The position numbers were made by a program, and so were the translations under genes. A stretch of DNA of 64,000 nucleotides from Desulfurococcaceae archaeon (lineage in GTDB: Archaea; Thermoproteota; Thermoprotei_A; Sulfolobales; Desulfurococcaceae), in assembly GCA_023269825.1 (NCBI GenBank), contig JAGDWI010000001.1, positions 306,492 to 370,491 on the forward strand, in the 5' to 3' direction. Numbering within the stretch: the first letter of the stretch is position 1; each line of letters opens with the position of its first letter. Shown here in pieces: positions 52,438 to 61,986 of this stretch. The notes beneath the pieces are model-generated. The model was not told the origin of the DNA. It made no database searches and was given only the letters and a program-made list of their open reading frames with translations.

Positions 52438-53949
52438 ATGAATATGGGAGAAATGTGGAGACTTGAGGGTTTAACAAAGAGCTTTGGACCAATAAAAGCT
52501 GTTGAGGATTTTACATGTTCCCTCGAAGAGGGCAGAATATATGGTTTAGTGGGTGGAAATGGTGCAGGTAAAAGTACTCTTGTAAGATTAGTGACAGGTG
52601 TTCTGAAACCGGATAGAGGTAGGATTTTAAAGGAGGGAAAAGAACTCGTAATAAGGTCTCCTAAGGATGCACGCAGGTATGGAATAGCTGCTGCTTACCA
52701 AGAGTTTAGTCTTGTACCAGATTTACCTGTTATTAATAACCTGCTCTTGAACATTGAACCCACGAAACTAGGTTTCATAGATATTGATAGAATGATATAT
52801 AAAGTCGCTGAGTTCATGGATAAATTAGGTGTCAATATTCCATTAGACAAACTAGTTAGAGAACTATCGCCCAGCGAGAAACAAGTAGTTGAAATAGCGA
52901 AATCTTTGATCCTCGAGCCGCAGTTATTATTCCTAGATGAACCCACGAACTATTTATCCGAGGAGCAGAGGGAGGAATTATTTAAAACTATGATTGAAAT
53001 TAAGAACAACGCTAGAACAACTATTGTTTTCATATCTCATAGAATTGAGGAGGTTTTCAGGGTTTCCGATCAAGCAATAGTTTTGAGGAATGGTAGATTA
53101 GTCGACATATATGATCTCGGGAAAGTCAGCATGGATGAAGTCGTTAAAGCCATGGTTGGGGAACTCGCAGAGGAGTTCCGCGGGTACAAATATGTTCCAA
53201 AAGCAGCTGTGGAAGCAGTATCCGGGAAACCTGTAATATCAGTAAGGAACTTAAGTGTAAACGACAAAGTTAAGGATGTTTCATTAGATGTAGGTAGAGG
53301 GGAAATAGTTGGATTAGCAGGACTACTTGGACAAGGCCAATCCGAGTTCTTAAGAGCTATTTACGGGCTTTTACCATATGAAGGTGCTATTTCCCTGGAG
53401 GGTAGAGATGTGAAGATCAATTCTCCTCGTGATGCACTTAAACACGGTATTGTATATGTTTCTGGGGATACGTTGGAAGGAGTGTTTCTACTTAGATCCA
53501 TAAGGGAGAATATATCCTTAATCTTAAACCTATGGAGGGGTTTACATAAACCTGTATTATCTAAACTTGAAAAAGAGCACGCGGTTAAAATGATTAAAAA
53601 ACTGAACATTGCTTGCAGAGATCCTGATCAACCGGTTTTATACTTAAGTGGAGGCAATAGGCAAAAAGTATACTTAGCTCGTGGATTAACAGTGAATCCA
53701 AAAGTCTTACTCCTAGATGATCCGCTTAAAGGGGTTGACATTAGAGCTAAGAAAGAAATACTGAACATAGTTAAAGAACTAGCTGGTGATAAAGCAGTGT
53801 TATTCTTCTCAAGCGATATCAAAGAACTATTACCCATAGTGGATAGAGTACTAGTATTCTTCGAGGGGAGAATCATACGTGAATTCAAAGGAGAAGAGCT
53901 AAGAGAAGATCTAATAATGGAGGCCAGCATTAAGGGAACAGCTGGGTGA
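52438..53949 (+). CDS. Sugar ABC transporter ATPase (RbsA-like, two domains)
   Basis: A 503-residue dual-domain ATPase. Domain 1 has Walker A VGGNGAGKST near residue 37, signature LSPSEKQVV and LLFLDEP. Domain 2 has a degenerate Walker A (GLLGQGQSEF) but a good signature LSGGNRQKV and LLLDDP. That asymmetry is normal in RbsA relatives. ATG with GAGAAGG upstream. It is co-transcribed with the permeases that follow; the permease start overlaps or abuts. Confidence 0.9.
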   Translation: MNMGEMWRLEGLTKSFGPIKAVEDFTCSLEEGRIYGLVGGNGAGKSTLVRLVTGVLKPDRGRILKEGKELVIRSPKDARRYGIAAAYQEFSLVPDLPVINNLLLNIEPTKLGFIDIDRMIYKVAEFMDKLGVNIPLDKLVRELSPSEKQVVEIAKSLILEPQLLFLDEPTNYLSEEQREELFKTMIEIKNNARTTIVFISHRIEEVFRVSDQAIVLRNGRLVDIYDLGKVSMDEVVKAMVGELAEEFRGYKYVPKAAVEAVSGKPVISVRNLSVNDKVKDVSLDVGRGEIVGLAGLLGQGQSEFLRAIYGLLPYEGAISLEGRDVKINSPRDALKHGIVYVSGDTLEGVFLLRSIRENISLILNLWRGLHKPVLSKLEKEHAVKMIKKLNIACRDPDQPVLYLSGGNRQKVYLARGLTVNPKVLLLDDPLKGVDIRAKKEILNIVKELAGDKAVLFFSSDIKELLPIVDRVLVFFEGRIIREFKGEELREDLIMEASIKGTAG

Positions 53950-53957
53950 TCTCCAAC

Positions 53958-54908
53958 ATGAAGAACACTAAACTTCAATTAATTAAAGAGTACATAAACC
54001 TCAAGATAATGCTTACAAGCATTGGTTTCATGCTTGGCATTATAATACTCAACGTCATAGTTAACCCAAGAACGTTAATGTACATTGACTCTATTACTCT
54101 TTTGGCTGTTCCACTAGCATTTCTCGGATTAGCCGAGTTAATTGTTCTAGTTACGGGAGAAGTTGATATGTCTGTGGGAGCTGGTTTAACGCTTGCAAAC
54201 GTAGTATCAGTATACGCTTACCTGTACCACGGCATTGGGGACTATAGATTTATTTTGTTGCATTTAATTATTGGTTTAGCTGTTGGAATAGTAAACGGTA
54301 TTATCGTGGGATTACTACGTGTAAACTCTTTTCTAGGCACGCTGGCAACATCTTCGATATGGTCTGGTTTAGCCTTAGTTATCTTAAATAAACCAGAGGG
54401 GCCTATACCCAACTGGTACTATAGGTTATTCATGGATGGATTGTGGGGTATACCAATGGTGATCATAGGTTTGCTGGCCTCATTACTTATATGGTTGTAT
54501 TTTAGGTTTAATAAGATCTCACTGCACTTCTACGCGTCTGGAAGCAATCCCTACTCAGCATTCATTGCAGGAATAAACGTCAATTTGATCAAATTTATTG
54601 CATTTACATTAAATGGCTTGTTTGTTGGTCTAGCAGCGTTATTTATGACGGGTATAATTGCTTCAGGGGATCCAAAGATAGGGATACCATATACTTTGAC
54701 CGCGATCTTAGCAGCTATTATAGGAGGAGCCAGATTCACAGGTGGCGTTGGGGACGGTGTTGCAACAATCTGCGCAGCAATAGGTTTAACTTTCATGAGA
54801 AACCTGATTTTCTCGCTTGGGGTACCATTCTACCAGCAGGACCTAGTTTACTCAGCTGTTGTTCTAGGTTTACTAGCAGTAGTAATGTACTTGAGGGGTG
54901 GAAGATAA
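53958..54908 (+). CDS. Sugar ABC transporter permease (RbsC family)
   Basis: A 316-residue membrane permease with about eight or nine helices. Family traits are LGLAELIVLVTGEVDMSVGAGLTLANVV near residues 50-77 and AAIIGGARFTGGVGDG near residue 255. ATG 53958 is chosen over GTG 53946 because GGGTGAT lies eight bases upstream. The second permease starts one base after the stop, so the two probably form a heterodimer channel. Confidence 0.85.
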   Translation: MKNTKLQLIKEYINLKIMLTSIGFMLGIIILNVIVNPRTLMYIDSITLLAVPLAFLGLAELIVLVTGEVDMSVGAGLTLANVVSVYAYLYHGIGDYRFILLHLIIGLAVGIVNGIIVGLLRVNSFLGTLATSSIWSGLALVILNKPEGPIPNWYYRLFMDGLWGIPMVIIGLLASLLIWLYFRFNKISLHFYASGSNPYSAFIAGINVNLIKFIAFTLNGLFVGLAALFMTGIIASGDPKIGIPYTLTAILAAIIGGARFTGGVGDGVATICAAIGLTFMRNLIFSLGVPFYQQDLVYSAVVLGLLAVVMYLRGGR

Positions 54909-55868
54909 ATGATTAGTAGACTTAACGTGAACAAATTATTTGAATCAATCAAGTTCAGAACTTATATGAGGTTAGTAACACCCTACATAGTTTTCAGCGT
55001 ACTACTCGTAGTAGGACAAATAATATCACCAGGCTACTTGTCACCAGGTCATCTACAATCGATCCTAGTGCTCGCTGTGCCGCTGGGTTTAATGACGATA
55101 GGAGAAACAATGGTGCTCCTTCTAGGTGGAAACGAGATCGACATATCGGTTGGAGACCAAGCGTCCTGCGCAATGGTTATAAGCGCTTTGCTTCTCCAGT
55201 CACATCCATTATGGTTAGTAATATTAGTAATACTAGCCCAGGGCTTATTATTCGGTGCTTTGAACGGTGTTGGTACAAGGTACCTAAAGATACCTGCATT
55301 GATAATGACTTATATTACGGGACGTTTACTTTACGGGCTAAGCATTGCTATAACGAAAGGTACTGCTCCAGGAATTGCCACCAAAGAGGTAATAGAGCTT
55401 TCATCGTTCCCAACAATAACCATCATATGGCTACTCCTATCCATAGTAGTTATAGTTATTTTATCGAAGACTGTTCTCGGCCGATGCATATACGCTATAG
55501 GTGATAATCCAATAGCAGCCCATAACTCCGGTATACCTATGAATTTGATTGCCGTAATCGTCTACTCATTAAGCGGTGCACTAGGCGCTTTATCAGGATT
55601 GTTCCTACTAGGATTCATCCTGATACCTTCAAGATATGGTTTCGCCTCAGGTTACTCTCTCCAAGCAGTAGTAGCCGCTATCCTAGGCGGTGTTTCAGCT
55701 GGTAGAGGCAATTACATAGGCGCCGTTGGAGGAGTATTAGTACTAACGGTTCTAGATAGCTTCTTCACAATATTTAACATCCCTGAAGCAGAGAGAATGA
55801 TGCTCTACGGTATTACATTAGCAATAATACTATTGGTCTACGGTAGACGTGAGAAGCTGAGAAAATAA
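54909..55868 (+). CDS. Sugar ABC transporter permease (RbsC family), second subunit
   Basis: A 319-residue hydrophobic permease with the same LMTIGETMVLLLGGNEIDISVGDQAS element (about residues 60-85) and GAVGGVLVLTVL near the end. It completes a binding protein-ATPase-permease-permease set. The ATG overlaps nothing and follows the first permease directly. Two permeases of one family are usual for the sugar/nucleoside class of archaeal ABC systems. Confidence 0.85.
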   Translation: MISRLNVNKLFESIKFRTYMRLVTPYIVFSVLLVVGQIISPGYLSPGHLQSILVLAVPLGLMTIGETMVLLLGGNEIDISVGDQASCAMVISALLLQSHPLWLVILVILAQGLLFGALNGVGTRYLKIPALIMTYITGRLLYGLSIAITKGTAPGIATKEVIELSSFPTITIIWLLLSIVVIVILSKTVLGRCIYAIGDNPIAAHNSGIPMNLIAVIVYSLSGALGALSGLFLLGFILIPSRYGFASGYSLQAVVAAILGGVSAGRGNYIGAVGGVLVLTVLDSFFTIFNIPEAERMMLYGITLAIILLVYGRREKLRK

Positions 55869-55887
55869 ACCTTTTTCCTCGCAGTAT

Positions 55888-56604
55888 TCACATAGATCTA
55901 AACATTTTGTTGTTTAGTGTGCGAATAGCCTCTAGTAGATTTATAAGTAAGTTAAATGCCCTGGAAGCATCCTGTTTCGAAAGCACGATTATTGTATCTC
56001 TGTAACTTGATTCAACGTGAACAATGTTTATTCCCTCACTTGATAATATCCCCGTTATATATGAAACTACTCCGGGAGTGTACATGATGTCTTCTGGGCT
56101 AACGATCACTACTGCAGCTAGATCTCTTTGTTCAAGCATTACTTCTTCTCTGTTAACGTATTTTCTAAACAGCTCTATGCTGTTTGAGTCAGTAACTATG
56201 GTTACAGCTGTAGCACTATGCATTACTGCGAGAAACCTAGCGTATTTATAAACTTCTATTACTGCGGGGTAAATTTTATCCATTGCCGTTATTCTAACTA
56301 TGAGTATTGATATATCTGTTTTCAACTCGACACTACTTCTGGACAATATATTAGTAACGCTAGCTGATCTATCATTATCTCTCACGGATTTCAACTCTTC
56401 CATTAAACGAGTCAACGCGATTTTAATGGCTGGTAGCGATACACTTGTTTCCAAGTAGGCTTCAACGGCTGGTTTCAGGAGCTCAGCTGTTTTAGATGGG
56501 CTAATGACTCCTATTTCAACGCACTTCCTCAGAACAGGATCACTCGTAACTAGTTTCTTAACAATAGTTGTAATGGATTTTCTCCGAGACTCAGCATTAA
56601 ACAT
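55888..56604 (-). CDS. ACT-domain protein of unknown role
   Basis: A 238-residue protein. The last 70 residues resemble an ACT ligand-binding domain (IMYTPGVVSYITGILSSEGINIVHVESSYRDTIIVLS). The N-terminal 90 residues are helical and could bind nucleic acid or another protein (RKSITTIVKKLV). Stand-alone ACT proteins often sense amino acids. It is convergent with the sugar permease and divergent from the aminotransferase, which would be a sensible partner for an amino-acid sensor. Confidence 0.6.
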   Translation of the reverse strand: MFNAESRRKSITTIVKKLVTSDPVLRKCVEIGVISPSKTAELLKPAVEAYLETSVSLPAIKIALTRLMEELKSVRDNDRSASVTNILSRSSVELKTDISILIVRITAMDKIYPAVIEVYKYARFLAVMHSATAVTIVTDSNSIELFRKYVNREEVMLEQRDLAAVVIVSPEDIMYTPGVVSYITGILSSEGINIVHVESSYRDTIIVLSKQDASRAFNLLINLLEAIRTLNNKMFRSM

Positions 56605-56693
56605 TCTCCATCACGTCTGGCAGCTCGAACTTCAAAATATATACTTTATATTACAAATAAATGAACAAGATTAAAACGTGTATGTGACTGGAA

Positions 56694-57713
56694 ATGATTA
56701 GATTGCACTTGAATGAATCACCTTATCCACCATCAAGGAATGTGGTAGAATATGTTTCAAAATACGCTGAGTACTTAAACCTATATAAACACGATGACTT
56801 ATACAATGAGCTCATAAAGGAACTGGAATCATATACTAAAGTTGACCATAGCTTCCTCGACATATACCCGGGTTCTGCGGCCGCAGTTACGTTAATGTTA
56901 ACTTACACTAAGATTATTGATTCAGAGCTCGTAATCGTGCACCCAACTTTTCACGCCATTTATAGTTTAGCCAGGAACTATGGCGTAAAATTAGTTCCAG
57001 TTAAACTCGTAGGCGAGTTATTTGAATTAAACCCAAGTGAACTCATCAAGGCCTGCGGTAACCGTGTGGTTTACATCGTTAACCCTAATAATCCAACAAG
57101 CAACATTTTACTGGAGGATCCGGATATTGTTCGCAGAGTATCCAATTTAGCTAGAGCAGTGTTCATTGATGAAGCATACTATGAGTTCTCGGGTATTACT
57201 TTCAAGGACCTTGTATCCGAGCTACCGAATATAGTTATTCTCCGGACTTTTTCCAAAGCTTTCAGTTTAGCGGGAGCAAGATTCGGATACACTATTACAA
57301 GTAGCGAGTTAAAGAAAACAATTAGAAAACTCAGGATCGGATTCGAGGTACCATTATCAACTCAGGCAGCTGCACTGGGAGCATTGAGGGACCTAAACTA
57401 CACTAGAGAAATAATTAGTAAAATAATTGAGACAAGAAGTTGGACTAGGCGGAGACTCGCTGATATAGGGTTAAACAGTGTTGAAAGCAGCACAAACTTC
57501 GTGTTCATTAATATGGGTGAACCATGTGGTAGGGCATGGAGTGAACTAAAAGAAGCTGGAATACTAACAATGTGCTTACAGAACATAGATGATCTGTCTG
57601 AGTATAGTAATTACATGAGAGTCACCATAGGTAAACCCGGGGACATGGAGGTATTCGTCGAAAAAATGAAGCAACTCATTGGATCGCGGGGATCAACCGA
57701 GAATAATGCGTGA
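56694..57713 (+). CDS. PLP-dependent aminotransferase, HisC-like (class I/II)
   Basis: A 339-residue fold type I PLP enzyme. The PLP lysine is within RTFSKAFSLAGARFGY near residue 188; NPNNPTSN near residue 143 and DEAYYEF are the cofactor contacts. Histidinol-phosphate aminotransferase or threonine-phosphate decarboxylase (CobD-like) are the nearest families. No other his or cob gene is nearby, so specificity is open. ATG 56694. Confidence 0.8.
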   Translation: MIRLHLNESPYPPSRNVVEYVSKYAEYLNLYKHDDLYNELIKELESYTKVDHSFLDIYPGSAAAVTLMLTYTKIIDSELVIVHPTFHAIYSLARNYGVKLVPVKLVGELFELNPSELIKACGNRVVYIVNPNNPTSNILLEDPDIVRRVSNLARAVFIDEAYYEFSGITFKDLVSELPNIVILRTFSKAFSLAGARFGYTITSSELKKTIRKLRIGFEVPLSTQAAALGALRDLNYTREIISKIIETRSWTRRRLADIGLNSVESSTNFVFINMGEPCGRAWSELKEAGILTMCLQNIDDLSEYSNYMRVTIGKPGDMEVFVEKMKQLIGSRGSTENNA

Positions 57714-57798
57714 GAATCACGTAGGAATATGGAATATACTAGTATTCGTGGAAAAATTTATTATTATGAACACTATTAATATATACCCGGTGTAACCT

Positions 57799-59022
57799 TT
57801 GCCTGACGTATTGAGAGTAGGATTCATAGGTGCAGGTTTCGTCGCTAAATTCCACGCCAGAGCATTCACCATGGTGAGGAACGCGGTAATAACATCTGTA
57901 TTTTCAAGGACAGCTGAAAGCGCTAAATCCTTGGCATCATACATTGAGGAACTGGGTTTACCTAGGCCGAGGACATATACTGATCTCCACGAATTCTTGT
58001 CAAGTAGGGAGCTAGATGCTGTATGGGTTCTAGTTCCAAATAATTTGAGGGTTGAAGTAACTAAAGCTATTTTCGAGGAGGTTACACAGGGTAAATCTAG
58101 TGTTAGAGCTGTAGCCGTCGAGAAACCACTTGCTCGGAACGTAAGGGAAGCTAGGGAAATGGTTAACCTCGTTGAGAAAGCAGGTCTCCTGCATGGATAT
58201 TTGGAGAACCAGGTTTTCATGCCATCTGTGACTAGAGGTAAAGAAATTATATGGGGACTTGGAGCTAAATACTCTGGTAGACCATACTTAGCTAGAGCTG
58301 CGGAGGAGCATTCTGGCCCTCACAATGCATGGTTCTGGAAGCCAAGCGTATCGGGTGGTGGAGTATTACTTGATATGGGTTGTCACAGTATTGAAGCTTC
58401 AAGATACTTATTAACGAACCCTGGTCTCGACAAGTCTTCTCTTAAACCAAAATACGTTTACGGCGAAATAGGTTTCTTAAAGTGGATTAAGAAGAATTAC
58501 GTTGAAGAATTGAAGAAGAGGTTCAACGTTGAATTCGATAAACAACCAGCTGAGGATTACTCACTAGTAGTAGTCTCTTATGAAGATGAAGAGGGAAGCC
58601 TCGTCATAACGGAAGCTAGAACCTCGTGGTCTTATATCGGTGCGGGACTTAGATTGACTTTCGAGGTATTAGGCCCAGAGTACAGTATGGCTATTAACAC
58701 TCTGCAACCGGAATTATTTACATTCATGAGTAGAAACATCAGGATCCCGCCTACGGAACTGTTTGTCGAGAAGCAGAATGCTGATCAAGGCTTAATGCCC
58801 GTTATACCTGATGAAGCAATAACATATGGTTACCAAGCAGAAGACGCTTACATGGTTGACTCGTTCCTAAGAAATAAGTTGCCTGCCGAGAACTGGTATG
58901 ATGGATTACTAGTGGTGCAATTAATGATGCATGGATACTTATCCGCTGAAACCGGGCGGAGGATAAGATTCGATCCTCAGCAAGTAGAGGATTATATACC
59001 TCCAGTAGCACGTAGCAGATAG
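57799..59022 (+). CDS. Gfo/Idh/MocA-family oxidoreductase
   Basis: A 407-residue NAD(P)-dependent dehydrogenase of sugars or inositol. The Rossmann motif GFIGAGFVAKFHARAF lies near residue 9 and the signature EKPLARN near residue 111. The later MGCHSIEASRYLL has the catalytic-site histidine. Start TTG at 57799, preceded by a TATA-like AATTTATTATT (57754-57764). Near two sugar systems, a role in sugar oxidation is likely but the substrate is unknown. Confidence 0.86.
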   Translation: MPDVLRVGFIGAGFVAKFHARAFTMVRNAVITSVFSRTAESAKSLASYIEELGLPRPRTYTDLHEFLSSRELDAVWVLVPNNLRVEVTKAIFEEVTQGKSSVRAVAVEKPLARNVREAREMVNLVEKAGLLHGYLENQVFMPSVTRGKEIIWGLGAKYSGRPYLARAAEEHSGPHNAWFWKPSVSGGGVLLDMGCHSIEASRYLLTNPGLDKSSLKPKYVYGEIGFLKWIKKNYVEELKKRFNVEFDKQPAEDYSLVVVSYEDEEGSLVITEARTSWSYIGAGLRLTFEVLGPEYSMAINTLQPELFTFMSRNIRIPPTELFVEKQNADQGLMPVIPDEAITYGYQAEDAYMVDSFLRNKLPAENWYDGLLVVQLMMHGYLSAETGRRIRFDPQQVEDYIPPVARSR

Positions 59023-59088
59023 GATTCTTAATTCTACGATTTTTTCCTTATTTCTGCCTTAAATTCTTATAATTAAGTAAGCTTTGAT

Positions 59089-59784
59089 TTAAATGAAGCG
59101 TGCTTTCACCACGGTTCTATTGATCATTTCTCTTAAAGCATTCTCGACATCACCTTTTTTCACAGTGTTTAACAGTACCTCGTAGTCGCTCAGTGATACT
59201 GGGCCTGTTCGGTAAATAGCTAAACCGTTTCCAAAGGTTTCAACGACGTGTCCTAATCCACGATCTACAAGCAGCCTGGTGATCACCCTGATGTCTCTTA
59301 GACTAGGCATAGGGTAATCTGATGGATGCGTATGCGCTGAAAAACATTGCGGTAATCCGGGAACAATTACTTTGTCTTCTTCTCCCTCAGCTATGAAGCC
59401 TCTTCCATCAAATAATACGCCTAAATAGTACTCTATACCGGTCTCTCGTGTTCTAATGGCATACTGCTTGATCTCCTTACGCAGTGTTCTAGCATAGTAG
59501 TCAACAACGCGGTCATACAGTTTTCTCAACTCCATGTCTCCACTCCCCAGCTCGGCTTTGATACCATGCTTATCACTGAATAATCTAGTGCTTTCAACTA
59601 CATCGTACTTGCAGCCAATAGCTTTGAACTCTAACATCATTTCGCTTAGTTTAACGCGGTCAACGTATACTTCACTGCACTCAGCATCCTCAACAATATC
59701 CTCAAGGAAATTAATTACTCGGCAAAGAAACGCTATCATCTCAGTGTGCTTATTCACTATAATATCATGATACTTCGCAACCAA
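59089..59784 (-). CDS. JAMM/MPN+ metalloprotease-like protein with helical N-terminus
   Basis: A 231-residue protein. Its C-terminal half holds a JAMM motif, H-T-H-x7-S-x2-D (HTHPSDYPMPSLRD, near residue 151), preceded by a glutamate-rich strand (AEGEED). In the family the zinc is held by the two histidines and the aspartate, and the enzyme removes ubiquitin-like or other C-terminal tails. The first 110 residues are helical and not recognised. A function in sampylation-like or peptide processing is possible but not shown. Confidence 0.75.
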   Translation of the reverse strand: MVAKYHDIIVNKHTEMIAFLCRVINFLEDIVEDAECSEVYVDRVKLSEMMLEFKAIGCKYDVVESTRLFSDKHGIKAELGSGDMELRKLYDRVVDYYARTLRKEIKQYAIRTRETGIEYYLGVLFDGRGFIAEGEEDKVIVPGLPQCFSAHTHPSDYPMPSLRDIRVITRLLVDRGLGHVVETFGNGLAIYRTGPVSLSDYEVLLNTVKKGDVENALREMINRTVVKARFI

Positions 59785-60015
59785 GATAAATCATCCACTA
59801 AATGACGATACTCAAATAGGGTTAAATTCTGCTTTCAACAGGTATCAATTAACTTATAATGAGTAAATATTAATGATTTGTTCATCAAGTCATTGGGTCA
59901 ACACATATCAACATAAAGTTTCCATATATTGTCTGGGGATATACTTAGAAACACTACACAGCACTCTCTAAAACCGCTGAAAACCTAACAGGTATTATTG
60001 TTATAATAGCAGTAG
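59785..60015. other. Intergenic, mostly decayed sequence
   Basis: AT-rich, with stops in every frame. The rightmost part may be the eroded body of the malF-like gene, whose last 30 codons survive from 60016. I see no RNA gene. Confidence 0.45.
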
Positions 60016-60120
60016 CGATTCACGGCTGATAGTGCAGCTATGGCTGTCCTAATGTTTGCTTTATCTCTTGCAATCGTTATACCGTATTCTCTAACAGCTA
60101 TGAGGAGGTGGTTTAAGTAA
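60016..60120 (+). pseudogene. C-terminal remnant of a MalF-type sugar permease
   Basis: About 34 codons remain: a hydrophobic helix (AAMAVLMFALSLAIVIPYSLTAM) ending RRWFK. This is characteristic of the C-terminus of MalF-like inner-membrane permeases. The stop overlaps the ATG of the following malG-like fragment (TAATG), preserving the original operon junction. The rest of the gene is lost. Confidence 0.65.
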
Positions 60121-60419
60121 TGCCTCGTGGAACTAGAAGAAACTATTTAGAGATGGCCTTAACGTACGAGGTTTTAATCATTATTTCATTCATCTGGCTT
60201 CTCCCATTATATGTTGTAATTGCGGCTGGCTTCAAGAGCAATGTTGAAATATACATTACGAACATACTTCAGCCACCTTCAGACCCCATAATGGATCCAT
60301 GGGTGGAAGCTTGGAATAGTATTTCAAGAGGGTTCTTGAACAGCATCCTGGCATCCATGTCATCAACTTTCCTACCGGTATTGATTGGAATTATGGCTGG
60401 CTACTACTTATCTAGATGA
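60120..60419 (+). pseudogene. N-terminal remnant of a MalG-type sugar permease
   Basis: 99 codons of a MalG-like protein with the first transmembrane helix (YEVLIIISFIWLLPLYVVIAAGFKS), then the periplasmic segment and the start of helix 2 (NSILASMSSTFLPVLIGIMAGYYLSR). The normal length is about 280, so two thirds are gone. It runs straight into a malK-like fragment, indicating an internal deletion. Confidence 0.7.
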
Positions 60420-60420
60420 G

Positions 60421-60591
60421 TTCCGTGGTGCGCAATTATTATTCTTTTCAATATACCCACATATGACGGTATACCAGAATCTCGCTTTCCCCCTTGAAGA
60501 CATGGGTTTAAGCAAGCAAGAGATCGATAAAAGAGTGAGAAAAGTAGATAAGATACTTCATGTAGATCAACTCCTTTTAAAACATTATTAA
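60421..60591 (+). pseudogene. Internal remnant of a MalK-type ATPase
   Basis: About 55 codons in a different frame match the Q-loop/helical region of MalK (SIYPHMTVYQNLAFPLEDMG, then KQEIDKRVRKV). Walker A, signature and Walker B are missing. With the malF and malG fragments it forms a relic of one sugar importer. Confidence 0.68.
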
Positions 60592-60628
60592 GAACGACAT
60601 TATAGATTAATGTGAGGAGATACCCTGT

Positions 60629-61984
60629 ATGTGTGGATCGGTTACTCGTATACCGGTCTTATTTATAGTTAATCCAGAAGGTGCTATAGGTGGTCCTCAA
60701 GCAGCAAGGGAGTGGTTTGATAAAGTAACCAACAGTATTAAAAGTTCTCTTGAGAAATGCTGTAATGAAGTTGAATTCTCATATTACTACGTTAGAGATA
60801 TAGATGACCTCAGGGAAATGCTATATAAGGAGGAAAATGCACCTGGCTACCTGGTGTTCGTGTTAAACTGTATTTCAGGTCTTCTAAGACCAATAATAGA
60901 GATGCGTAAACCATTAATATTGGTAAACGAAACCTACGGTGGCTCAGGAGACTACGTGTTAGAGTACAGTGAAGCTATCGAGAAAGGTTACCCGGTTATA
61001 GGGGTTTCTACTAGGGAACCACAGGATCCCATTTTACTCCGAAGAATGGTTAACTACCTCATTCTACTGGATGAATTACGGAGAACAAGAGTTTTATTCA
61101 TTGTTCCAAAGGCTGTTAATTATTATCTCAACTTAGAGTATCCTTTAAGCGTGGATGTTTATGGTTTATTAAAGCAACTTAGTGCTGTTACTGGGGCATC
61201 TTACATAGTGATGAATTCAGAGGAATTCAGGGAGAAGTTTTACAGTAAAGTAGACTCAGCTGAAGCCGAGGAAGTAGCAAAGAAGTGGATTATGAATAGC
61301 GCTGTAAATCTTGAAAAAGACTATAATGAAATTCTTAGAAGCGCTAAGTTATACCTGGCAATAAAGAAAGCTGCTGAGGAGAAAAAAGCAAACGTTATAG
61401 CATTAGATTGCATTGTACTAAGAAATACGGGTGAATTAGATGCTTGGCCTTGTTTAGCTTATATGCAGTTATGGTATGATGGTTTAATACCTGTCTGTGA
61501 AGCAGATGTATCATCTGCAATAGTCATTATGATTGGTAAGTACCTACTCAACATTAATGGCTTCATAACCGATCCAGCTGTAGATGAGTTAAGGAATGAG
61601 ATAATATATTACCACTGCTATGCTCCAACAAACCCGCTTGGAGGCATTAAACCAGAGTACTCTTACGTAATAACACCAGCTCACCTAGGGGAAAAGAAAG
61701 CTTCCCAAAGAGTCTTATTCAAACCAGGAGTGAAACTCACAGCGGTTGGATTAAGCTTAGATGAGAAAACATTAACTATTCACACCTCTGAATTAATTAA
61801 CTTGGAGGAAAGCATTCACGCGTGCAGCAATAAATTAGTTGCCAGTACCAATGTGCGTAAAATAGTTCTGAATTGGAAACGTCGAAGCGGCTGGCATAGA
61901 GTATTGTTCATTGGTGACTACAGAGAGGAGTTTATTAATGCAGCTAGATTACTAGGTTTGAGAGTACTCGAGGAGGATAAATAG
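60629..61984 (+). CDS. FucI/AraA-fold protein (fucose/arabinose isomerase-like), copy 1
   Basis: A 451-residue protein of the L-fucose isomerase-like fold. Three domains are expected; DIDDLREML and VPKAVNYYLN lie in the first two. The catalytic-type region is NVIALDCIVLRNTGELDAWPCLAYMQLWYDGLIPVCEADVSS near residues 270-311, with the metal glutamate (CEAD). The usual C-terminal GHH motif is GWH here, which differs from the second copy. Such proteins isomerise aldoses to ketoses. Start ATG 60629 with a GAGGAGATA Shine-Dalgarno. Two bases separate it from copy 2. Confidence 0.75.
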   Translation: MCGSVTRIPVLFIVNPEGAIGGPQAAREWFDKVTNSIKSSLEKCCNEVEFSYYYVRDIDDLREMLYKEENAPGYLVFVLNCISGLLRPIIEMRKPLILVNETYGGSGDYVLEYSEAIEKGYPVIGVSTREPQDPILLRRMVNYLILLDELRRTRVLFIVPKAVNYYLNLEYPLSVDVYGLLKQLSAVTGASYIVMNSEEFREKFYSKVDSAEAEEVAKKWIMNSAVNLEKDYNEILRSAKLYLAIKKAAEEKKANVIALDCIVLRNTGELDAWPCLAYMQLWYDGLIPVCEADVSSAIVIMIGKYLLNINGFITDPAVDELRNEIIYYHCYAPTNPLGGIKPEYSYVITPAHLGEKKASQRVLFKPGVKLTAVGLSLDEKTLTIHTSELINLEESIHACSNKLVASTNVRKIVLNWKRRSGWHRVLFIGDYREEFINAARLLGLRVLEEDK

Positions 61985-61986
61985 AG

